Below are positions 1 to 4,350 of a stretch of 5,052 bases of DNA, one piece after another. The DNA is from Alkanindiges sp. (GTDB lineage Bacteria; Pseudomonadota; Gammaproteobacteria; Pseudomonadales; Moraxellaceae), in assembly GCA_030152125.1 (NCBI GenBank), contig JASLIR010000355.1:1-5052 (forward strand), written 5' to 3'. The first letter of the stretch is position 1, and every line of letters begins with the position of its first letter. The notes under the pieces are model-generated. The model was not told where the DNA came from, made no database searches, and worked only from the letters and a program-made list of their open reading frames with translations. Position numbers and translations under genes: made by a program.

Positions 1-150
1 CAGATAACTACCAATCTGTTTAGGTGGGTTATAGTCAAGTGTCATGTCCTGCATGGTAACTGGAAAAGCCCTTTTGGCAGGGCCGGAATGCAGTAAACCT
101 AAAGTACAGCCCTGGACAAGCAAAACACAAAAACACAGCAACAGGCGCAT
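1..150 (-). CDS. Lipoprotein precursor, N-terminal part only
   Basis: Fifty codons are visible from an ATG at 148-150 and the frame is still open at base 1, so the rest lies outside the window. The first 15 residues form a type II signal peptide: Met-Arg, a Leu/Cys/Phe/Val-rich hydrophobic stretch, then the lipobox L-V-Q-G-C with the lipidated cysteine at residue 15. The Gln at -2 is unusual, but Gly at -1 and Val at -3 fit. The mature part would be anchored in a membrane through the lipid; its visible 36 residues (T-L-G-L-L-H-S-G-P and onward) match no family I recognise. A purine-rich stretch (GAGG, then AGGGA) precedes the ATG on the minus strand and supports this start. It lies 85 bases downstream of the 100-residue gene on the same strand and may share its transcript. 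Gene and lipoprotein nature are well supported; function is unknown. Confidence 0.75.
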   Translation of the reverse strand, partial: MRLLLCFCVLLVQGCTLGLLHSGPAKRAFPVTMQDMTLDYNPPKQIGSYL

Positions 151-235
151 TCCCTGCCCCTCAAATAAAAACAGCCATCATCATACAGCACAGCATTTTT
201 ATGGCAGAAACATCACCAGCAATTCCTGGATCAGC

Positions 236-538
236 CTATACATACGATCCATCACACACTGCTGTTTCAATCACCCCATAGCCAAACTCCTCAGGGTCAG
301 CCGACTCCTTGGAAAGTACAAACACCACACCGGGGTATTTTTTGCTAAAGTCCTTCAGTTCCTCTCCGGCTTCGTACCATTTGGCCTCATCACGGTTGGT
401 ACCATCCTCATTAATGGCATAGCTGGCCTCTTCATTACTGGTCCTCAAATCCTCAATAATATCCAGCTCGGTGTTGGCCTCATGCTCAGTGCCCAATGGT
501 AGCTTCACTTCAAGCCGGTAATGCGAATACAAGTCCAT
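236..538 (-). CDS. Small acidic hypothetical protein (100 aa)
   Basis: The frame is open back to 643, but the ATG at 538 is preferred: a GGGAGAGGGG ribosome site lies just upstream, and the extra 35 residues of the longer version look like translated spacer. The product is cytosolic by appearance, with no signal peptide or membrane segment, and is rich in Glu and Asp. The clearest segment is residues 53-75, which reads K-W-Y-E then E-E-L-K-D-F-S-K-K-Y-P and V-V-F-V-L. From memory this resembles small uncharacterised proteins found in phages, plasmids and chromosomal islands with a WYE...FSKKYP..VF.L core; that cannot be checked here. Those relatives, as I recall them, continue differently after the VVF.L strand, whereas this one ends at V-C-D-G-S-Y-V. 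No function is assigned. Confidence 0.7.
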   Translation of the reverse strand: MDLYSHYRLEVKLPLGTEHEANTELDIIEDLRTSNEEASYAINEDGTNRDEAKWYEAGEELKDFSKKYPGVVFVLSKESADPEEFGYGVIETAVCDGSYV

Positions 539-579
539 TTTTCCCCTCTCCCAACTTACATATTGCTTTAGATAAATTA

Positions 580-609
580 AATATAGCGTAAAAAAACCGG
601 CCGTGTTTA
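580..609 (-). promoter_or_regulatory. Possible promoter for the 100-aa gene
   Basis: On the minus strand TAAACA (609-604, four of six matches to the -35 consensus) is followed after 18 bases by TATATT (585-580). It lies about 40 bases upstream of the ATG at 538 in an AT-rich spacer. Such matches are common in AT-rich DNA, so this is only a candidate. Confidence 0.3.
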
Positions 610-788
610 TCCACTTTATAGGGGCTTTGTTAATAATAATCACAACTCGCGAATAAGCATATGAATAGACCGCCTACACCATCCATATCCATTTAGCCCA
701 GTAAAACCCACCTATTGGCATTTCCTTTTTGGCAAAAGAGGATTAGAGTAATTTCAGCTTATGAGTAAACAAAACAGCAGGATAGGGC

Positions 789-1367
789 ATGAAATATTTA
801 TTGATGGGATTTGTTGCCATTATCCTGCTGGTCATGTGCTTTGCCAAACCGAATAAAACCGATAACCCGACTAGCCCCCCCACAAAAGACCCTGCCAGCG
901 AATACCTAAGCACTAAACAGCAGCAACTGGAGCAGGCACAGCAGGCGGTTGCCATACAACAAGCGCAAATTAATGCACAACAGGATGCCCTCAACCAAAT
1001 TGGAAAAGAACGCGGCGTGGATATGGCCGCCTCTGCCCCTATGGGAACAGCGCCGGCCCAAGCTCCAGCCAATAAAGTGCAAACAGCCACCCAGCCATTG
1101 CAGGCATCCGGCAAAGACTGGGCGCAGTTATGCCACAACAGCAGCCTGCTGGGCGAACAAATAATGCGTGCACATCAGGCTGGCGGCTCCCTGACCGAGC
1201 TGATAACGCTGGCCCAGACTGCCGACCCGGACACCGCCAGTATACTGCAAGGCCTGGTTCAGCATGCCCATCAGGCCACCCGCTACACGGATGCCACCTT
1301 GCAACAGGATATGATCAGCAGTTTTAAAAATACCGTGTACGCTACCTGCATGCAGAATCATGCCTGA
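789..1367 (+). CDS. Membrane-anchored paralog 1, Q-rich linker (192 aa)
   Basis: First of three related genes. Residues 3-19 are a hydrophobic segment (L-L-M-G-F-V-A-I-I-L-L-V-M-C-F-A) acting as signal anchor or signal peptide; C17 is not in a lipobox because the residue before it is Met. Residues 38-73 are Gln/Ala-rich and probably helical or coiled coil, and residues 80-108 are an Ala/Pro/Gln spacer. Residues 109-192 form the shared C-terminal domain: K-D-W start, C115, S-L-L-G-E, I-M..H-Q.G, A-D-P-D, F-K-N-T-V-Y, C187-M, and a final H-A. It is 40/84 identical to copy 2 and 30/84 to copy 3, without gaps. The C....(L/A)..(I/A)M..HQ.G pattern recalls small exported proteins of gammaproteobacteria with C...A..IM..RQ.G, an analogy from memory. 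The start has AGGA six bases upstream. Function is unknown; two conserved cysteines suggest a periplasmic domain with a possible disulfide. Confidence 0.85.
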   Translation: MKYLLMGFVAIILLVMCFAKPNKTDNPTSPPTKDPASEYLSTKQQQLEQAQQAVAIQQAQINAQQDALNQIGKERGVDMAASAPMGTAPAQAPANKVQTATQPLQASGKDWAQLCHNSSLLGEQIMRAHQAGGSLTELITLAQTADPDTASILQGLVQHAHQATRYTDATLQQDMISSFKNTVYATCMQNHA

Positions 1368-1407
1368 TAAATATGGCAAGCCAATCACCTTAGCAAGCAG
1401 ACCAGAC

Positions 1408-1434
1408 TTGCCTGTACTGCTATTTGTCAGGCAA
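1408..1434 (+). terminator. Hairpin after paralog 1, possible terminator
   Basis: TTGCCTG (1408-1414) pairs with CAGGCAA (1428-1434) around a 13-base loop, followed by a T-rich stretch (GGTTTATTTTAT). The 7-bp stem and long loop make it a modest terminator, and its right arm overlaps a candidate promoter for the next gene. Confidence 0.4.
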
Positions 1435-1450
1435 AGGTTTATTTTATGAT
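1424..1450 (+). promoter_or_regulatory. Possible promoter for paralog 2
   Basis: TTGTCA (1424-1429, five of six to the -35 consensus) and TATGAT (1445-1450, five of six to the -10) are separated by 15 bases, which is shorter than the optimum of 17. It would start transcription close to the conserved leader block at 1453. Confidence 0.35.
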
Positions 1451-1452
1451 TA

Positions 1453-1504
1453 AAATAGATTAAATTTACATTCACATTATTTAACGAAAACAATGCAATA
1501 GGCT
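1453..1504 (+). promoter_or_regulatory. Conserved leader block of paralog 2
   Basis: This stretch matches the one before paralog 3 (2152-2202) with one single-base gap. Shared blocks are AAATAGATTAAATTT, then a variable 7-8 bases, ATTATTTAA, AAAACAATG and AATAGG just before the ATG. The shared pattern points to a duplicated promoter, operator or 5' leader. The only Shine-Dalgarno-like bases (TAGG, 1499-1502) end two bases before the start codon, too close for normal pairing. Confidence 0.55.
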
Positions 1505-1999
1505 ATGAAATTTTTACCGTGGGCTGCAGCAGCAGGCATTTTCCTGATGATCTGGATGTGGCAGGAATACAAGCAGGCCAAGGTCATGCAGCAAAGCTAT
1601 GAGGTTGCCCAGCAATACAATCAGCATCAGGCACAAATAATGACCGAAATGCGCCAGCGCGAAGAGGCCATGATGCGGGCCGAAGAAAACTATGGCGACA
1701 TGCCGGACGACAAAAAAGCCAGTAAACTGGCAGAACCACCACGCCGCGACTGGGCGCAGGTATGCCACGATGGCAGCCTGCTGGGCGAACGCGCGATGCA
1801 TATGCACCAGCACGGCAAGGCGCTTAGCGAAATGATGTCACTCACAGAAAGCGCCGACCCGGATATTCGCAGCATTATCCAGCAGCAGGTTAAAGAAGCA
1901 TTTAAGGCACCACGCTACGATAACCCGCAGCAGCAGCAGGAACTGGTCAACACCTTTAAAAGCACCGTGTTCCGGGTATGCATGCGCGACCATGCCTAA
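1505..1999 (+). CDS. Membrane-anchored paralog 2, charged helical linker (164 aa)
   Basis: Second and shortest copy. Residues 3-19 are a hydrophobic anchor with tryptophans at 6, 17 and 19; no signal peptidase I site is evident, so it probably stays membrane-bound. Residues 20-62 are rich in Gln, Glu, Met and Arg and look like a continuous amphipathic helix or coiled coil, unlike the linkers of the other copies. Residues 81-164 are the shared domain: R-D-W, C87, S-L-L-G-E-R-A-M, H-Q.G, A-D-P-D, a Q-Q-Q-Q run (four CAG codons, 1928-1939), F-K-S-T-V-F, C159-M and a final H-A. It is closest to copy 1 (40/84), with 27/84 to copy 3. The ATG at 1505 is needed to keep the anchor and agrees with the MK(Y/F)L start of all copies. 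Topology is not certain: only K2 precedes the anchor and K23 and K26 follow it. Function is unknown. Confidence 0.85.
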   Translation: MKFLPWAAAAGIFLMIWMWQEYKQAKVMQQSYEVAQQYNQHQAQIMTEMRQREEAMMRAEENYGDMPDDKKASKLAEPPRRDWAQVCHDGSLLGERAMHMHQHGKALSEMMSLTESADPDIRSIIQQQVKEAFKAPRYDNPQQQQELVNTFKSTVFRVCMRDHA

Positions 2000-2015
2000 A
2001 GTATAAATGCCTGAA

Positions 2016-2037
2016 CAGCCTGCCTTATTGCAGGCTG
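2016..2037 (+). terminator. Hairpin after paralog 2, probable terminator
   Basis: A perfect 8-bp stem, CAGCCTGC (2016-2023) with GCAGGCTG (2030-2037), has a 6-base loop and starts 17 bases after the stop codon. The following ATTCATCTCATTT is only moderately T-rich, so termination may be partial. Confidence 0.6.
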
Positions 2038-2087
2038 ATTCATCTCATTTACTCCCTGCCTCCTCTTAATATACAGGCACTTAGCTC

Positions 2088-2114
2088 CTGACAAACCGAC
2101 TTACCGCATATACT
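2088..2114 (+). promoter_or_regulatory. Possible promoter for paralog 3
   Basis: CTGACA (2088-2093, five of six) and TATACT (2109-2114, five of six) are 15 bases apart. Spacing and match quality are the same as for the candidate before paralog 2, and it lies downstream of the paralog 2 hairpin. Confidence 0.35.
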
Positions 2115-2151
2115 TATAAGCCAGCAACGCAATATATTTCCTTTTAGCCCG

Positions 2152-2202
2152 AAATAGATTAAATTTGTGGCTGATTATTTAAACAAAACAATGTAATAGG
2201 AT
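2152..2202 (+). promoter_or_regulatory. Conserved leader block of paralog 3
   Basis: This is the counterpart of 1453-1504, sharing AAATAGATTAAATTT, ATTATTTAA, AAAACAATG and AATAGG in the same order. A shorter similarity, TAAACAAAACA followed by GATAGG and the ATG, is also present before paralog 1 (764-788). The block contains ATG-TAA (2191-2196), a start codon directly followed by a stop, just ahead of the true ATG at 2203. AGGA (2198-2201) ends one base before the start codon. Confidence 0.55.
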
Positions 2203-2841
2203 ATGAAATATTTAGTGGTCATATTCGCCGCCCTGGCACTGTCCCTGTTGTGGCTGGGTGAACGATATAAAACAAACGCCAAGGCCAGGGAAGCAGCGGC
2301 GGCACATCAGCCTGCGCCATCACCAGCAGTTAAGCCCTCAGTTAGCGCGCCACACCTGCCAGCACAAGAACAAAAACCAACGATTGGCAAGCTGCCACAA
2401 AGCCAGGAAGCAGCTAATGATGGTGCAGCTGAAACAAGCCGCACTGCGCCGAATACGCCAGCAGCCGGCATCCCCCCGCTTAACGCACCTGTACCAGCAG
2501 CAACTGCAACACCCGCTGCAGCGCCAAGCACTGAGACTGCGGCTGCAAACCCAGCCGAAGCAGCCGCCAAGCAGGACAAGCTGGAAAAGGACTGGCCCAA
2601 GCTGTGCTATAACGCCAGTATGCTGGCCGACCGTGCCATGCGCCGACATCAGGATGGTGCTACCCCGGCGGAGCTCACTAATATTGGCACTTTGGCCGAT
2701 GCAGACTTACGCGACCGCATGCAGGGCGTCATGAATCAGGTGGCCAGCATGCCGCGCTCCAGTGACTTTGCCCAGCAACAGCTAATGCTGGATAACATTA
2801 AAAGCAGTACATATAACGACTGTATGGAAAGCCACCGCTAA
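2203..2841 (+). CDS. Membrane-anchored paralog 3, Ala/Pro-rich linker (212 aa)
   Basis: Third and longest copy. Residues 3-19 are the hydrophobic anchor (L-V-V-I-F-A-A-L-A-L-S-L-L-W-L-G), with basic residues R21, K23, K27 and R29 after it. Residues 32-128 are a disordered Ala/Pro/Thr-rich linker, the type often used to reach across the periplasm or cell wall. Residues 129-212 are the shared domain: K-D-W, C135, S-M-L-A-D-R-A-M, H-Q.G, A-D-A-D, Q-Q-Q, I-K-S-S-T-Y, C207-M and a final H-R. It is the most diverged copy (30/84 to copy 1, 27/84 to copy 2), but both cysteines and the DW, HQ.G and CM..H motifs are kept. Its first four codons are identical to those of copy 1. No enzymatic motif is seen; a structural or binding role is possible but unproven. 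Confidence 0.85.
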   Translation: MKYLVVIFAALALSLLWLGERYKTNAKAREAAAAHQPAPSPAVKPSVSAPHLPAQEQKPTIGKLPQSQEAANDGAAETSRTAPNTPAAGIPPLNAPVPAATATPAAAPSTETAAANPAEAAAKQDKLEKDWPKLCYNASMLADRAMRRHQDGATPAELTNIGTLADADLRDRMQGVMNQVASMPRSSDFAQQQLMLDNIKSSTYNDCMESHR

Positions 2842-2861
2842 ATCCACTGGATATAAAGAAC

Positions 2862-2882
2862 CGCAAGCTGTTCCGGCTTGCG
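2862..2882. terminator. Terminator between converging genes
   Basis: CGCAAGC (2862-2868) pairs with GCTTGCG (2876-2882) around a 7-base loop. It lies 20 bases after the paralog 3 stop and 26 bases beyond the end of the leftward LysR gene. It is followed by CTATTT on the plus strand and, on the minus strand, by GGTTCTTTATAT, so it could end transcription in both directions. Confidence 0.6.
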
Positions 2883-2908
2883 CTATTTCCCGTGCAACAC
2901 GTCCTGTA

Positions 2909-3799
2909 TCATTCTCCCATCCACGAAGCCTGATGCTGTTGCGTCTGCTGGCGTATAAAATCCCAGCTCATGCGCATGCGTGCCACATCCTTTAAGTCGG
3001 TGGGCATCATCATCCAGAAGGTACGCACAATCTGCACCGACTGTGCTAATACCGGCACCAGCCCTGCCTGCTGCTGTGCCGTAAAGGCCGGTAAAATGGC
3101 AATGCCTGCCCCGGCCTGCGCTGCCTGTAACTGGCCAAACAGGCTGGTGCTGCGAAAAGCCACCCGTGCCGGCTGGCACACTTCATTCAGGTAATTCAGG
3201 TTCTGGCTCATCAGCAAATCATCAATATAACTGACAAAACTGTGCTGCCGCAGGTCGTCCACACTGTTAATGGTGGGGTGTTTAGCCAGATAATCCGGCG
3301 CGGCATACAGTCGCAGCACATAGTCAGTCAGTTTAGTGATGACAAATGGCCCGCGCGATGGCCTTTCAATGGTGATGACAATATCTGCCTCACGGCGTGA
3401 CAAATTCACCAGCCGTGGCACAGCTACCAGGTCCAGCGCCAGGTTCGGGTGGCTTTGCGTCAGTTGTGCCAGCCGCTGCGCCAGAAAAAAGCTGCCATAG
3501 CCTTCCGGTGCGCCAATGCGTACCGAGCCGGACAAGCTGCCTTCTCCACTGCCCGCACCCAGTGTAATATGCAGGCAGGCATCCTCCATGCGCTCGGCCT
3601 GCACCAGCAACTGGCGGCCTGCCTCCGTCAGCACATGCCCCTGCCGTTCGCGGGTAAACAGTGTATAGCCCAGCGTTTTTTCCAGTTGCTGGATGCGCCG
3701 TGCCACGGTGGTGTATTCCACGTTCAAGCGCTGTGCAGCAGCCTGCAAGCGCCCGGTGCGCGCCAGCTCCAGAAAATAGCGCAGGTGATCCCAGTCCAA
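2909..3799 (-). CDS. LysR-type transcriptional regulator (296 aa)
   Basis: The N-terminal winged helix-turn-helix spans about residues 3-62: D-W-D-H-L-R-Y-F-L-E-L-A-R-T-G, A-A-A-Q-R-L-N-V, T-V-A-R-R-I-Q-Q-L-E, L-F-T-R and L-T-E-A-G. The effector-binding domain runs from about residue 91 (S-V-R-I-G-A-P-E-G) to the end, with A-D-I-V-I-T-I-E-R-P near 138-147 and G-A-G-I-A-I-L-P-A-F near 230-239. The length is normal for the family. The frame is open to an ATG at 3868, but TTG at 3799 is preferred: AAGGA (3812-3808) lies eight bases before it, and the protein then begins M-D-W-D-H-L-R-Y-F as is usual for LysR proteins. The gene is divergent from mmsA, so control of mmsA in response to a valine or related catabolite is the natural inference. 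The ligand cannot be read from the sequence. Confidence 0.93.
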   Translation of the reverse strand: MDWDHLRYFLELARTGRLQAAAQRLNVEYTTVARRIQQLEKTLGYTLFTRERQGHVLTEAGRQLLVQAERMEDACLHITLGAGSGEGSLSGSVRIGAPEGYGSFFLAQRLAQLTQSHPNLALDLVAVPRLVNLSRREADIVITIERPSRGPFVITKLTDYVLRLYAAPDYLAKHPTINSVDDLRQHSFVSYIDDLLMSQNLNYLNEVCQPARVAFRSTSLFGQLQAAQAGAGIAILPAFTAQQQAGLVPVLAQSVQIVRTFWMMMPTDLKDVARMRMSWDFIRQQTQQHQASWMGE

Positions 3800-3807
3800 T
3801 GTGCTAA

Positions 3808-3833
3808 TCCTTACATTTGTAATGCTCCTCCCC
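3808..3833 (-). promoter_or_regulatory. Two ribosome sites and an ATG-TAA before lysR-type TTG start
   Basis: On the minus strand a strong GGGGAGGAG (3833-3825) is followed eight bases later by ATG-TAA (3816-3811), a start codon directly followed by a stop. A second site, AAGGA (3812-3808), overlaps that stop and leads to the in-frame TTG at 3799. The strong site has no in-frame start at proper spacing for the LysR protein, so it either serves the minimal start-stop or feeds reinitiation at TTG. Confidence 0.5.
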
Positions 3834-3846
3834 TGAAAAGCTTTAC

Positions 3847-3858
3847 GAGATATATCTC
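3847..3858. promoter_or_regulatory. Perfect 12-bp palindrome upstream of lysR-type gene
   Basis: GAGATATATCTC is a perfect inverted repeat centred about 53 bases before the TTG start. It could be an operator for self-regulation or part of the promoter; nothing further supports either. Confidence 0.35.
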
Positions 3859-3932
3859 TCATTCGCAAGAGGGCTAAGCGGCTACAGAAAATCTATCTTG
3901 GAACCTGTATGTACAAAGGTTTTACGGGGGGC

Positions 3933-3953
3933 TTGGGGGGCTTCGCCCCCCAA
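3933..3953. repeat. GC-rich hairpin (G6/C6)
   Basis: TTGGGGGGC (3933-3941) pairs perfectly with GCCCCCCAA (3945-3953) around TTC. An additional GGGGGGC (3926-3932) could replace the left arm, and AGGTTT (3917-3922) mirrors AAACCT (3952-3957). The hairpin is not just downstream of any gene, so a terminator role is unlikely; a repetitive extragenic element fits better. Confidence 0.7.
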
Positions 3954-3959
3954 ACCTAT

Positions 3960-3994
3960 CAAATTTTCGGATGTCGTAGGCATCCGAAAATTTG
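3960..3994. repeat. Perfect 14-bp-stem hairpin
   Basis: CAAATTTTCGGATG (3960-3973) is the exact reverse complement of CATCCGAAAATTTG (3981-3994), with the 7-base loop TCGTAGG. It begins six bases after the GC-rich hairpin, and ATTTTTATAAAAAAT follows about eight bases later. Two strong hairpins back to back in a spacer are typical of repetitive extragenic or miniature mobile elements, though copy number cannot be seen from one window. Confidence 0.75.
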
Positions 3995-4187
3995 GCCCTT
4001 GATTTTTATAAAAAATATGTCGTTATTGCTTCTAAAGCCGAAAGCGATTTTTGCTTAGGTTTGGAAGGCTTTGCCCTGAACTGTGATTAAAGCAGAGGGA
4101 AGTCCACCCAAAATAATCGACTCCTTGTGTCTGCATGCGCAATTCGAGGGTTGACCATAGTCACCCCCTAAAAAATTACACGTTTAC

Positions 4188-4259
4188 ATGCATTTTTGCA
4201 AATCTGTTATGCATTTAATCGTATTGTATGAAATAAATTTGCATGGATAATAGTTGCAA
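4188..4259. promoter_or_regulatory. TGCA-motif cluster, candidate regulator sites before mmsA
   Basis: TGCA occurs five times in 72 bases (4189, 4197, 4210, 4240, 4255). ATGCATTT is repeated directly at 4188 and 4209, exactly 21 bases apart or two helical turns. TTTGCAAA (4195-4202) is an 8-bp palindrome. TTGCA-N11-TGCAA (4239-4259) is a dyad that encloses the putative -10 box. LysR proteins bind T-N11-A dyads, usually several phased sites, so this is a plausible target region. Confidence 0.4.
4224..4251 (+). promoter_or_regulatory. Probable mmsA promoter
   Basis: TTGTAT (4224-4229) and GATAAT (4246-4251, five of six to consensus) are 16 bases apart in an AT-rich stretch, giving a leader of about 90 bases before mmsA. 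The weak -35 box is what an activator-dependent promoter would show. Confidence 0.45.
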
Positions 4260-4350
4260 TATTTAAGCAGGATAAACCCCGCCAAAACGTTTTTCTAAAA
4301 GTCTATTGCTTGCAGAATCATCCTATTCATAAAAATGAGGACAACACGCC

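Larger units (their letters stand above)
3800..4350. other. Long spacer between lysR-type gene and mmsA
   Basis: No credible gene is seen in these 551 bases. From left to right the spacer holds the lysR ribosome sites and an ATG-TAA pair (3808-3833), a 12-bp palindrome (3847-3858), two strong hairpins (3933-3994) with related short repeats out to 4064, about 100 bases with only weak inverted repeats, and an AT-rich stretch from about 4170 with the likely mmsA promoter. It is far longer than a simple divergent promoter needs, which suggests an inserted repeat element. Confidence 0.7.

Noticed and set aside
44..502. Open plus-strand frame of 152 codons
   Set aside because: It overlaps the better supported leftward 100-residue gene and lipoprotein, has no ribosome site, and its product looks like antisense translation.
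761..856. ATG at 761 beginning a 31-codon frame that overlaps the start of paralog 1
   Set aside because: No ribosome site is seen, the product has no recognisable character, and nothing equivalent occurs before the other paralogs.
743..1138. Minus-strand frame opposite paralog 1, with Cys/Ala-rich product
   Set aside because: The Cys/Ala runs come from reading the Gln/Ala codons of the real gene backwards; paralog 1 is supported by its relatives.
2307..2600. Ala/Gly-rich minus-strand frame opposite paralog 3
   Set aside because: It is a shadow of the Ala/Pro-rich linker codons, with no start signal.
3800..3868. N-terminal extension of the LysR protein from the ATG at 3868
   Set aside because: The 23 extra residues precede the usual LysR N-terminus, have no fitting ribosome site and contain the palindrome and ribosome-site DNA.
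3960..3994. Intrinsic terminator for an mmsA-upstream gene
   Set aside because: No gene ends near it on either strand; the lysR-type gene starts, rather than ends, on this side.
3950..4064. Integron attC-like site from the CCAAACCTA and TAGGTTTGG inverted repeats
   Set aside because: The ends do not give the GTTRRRY and RYYYAAC core sites, and no cassette gene or integrase is nearby.
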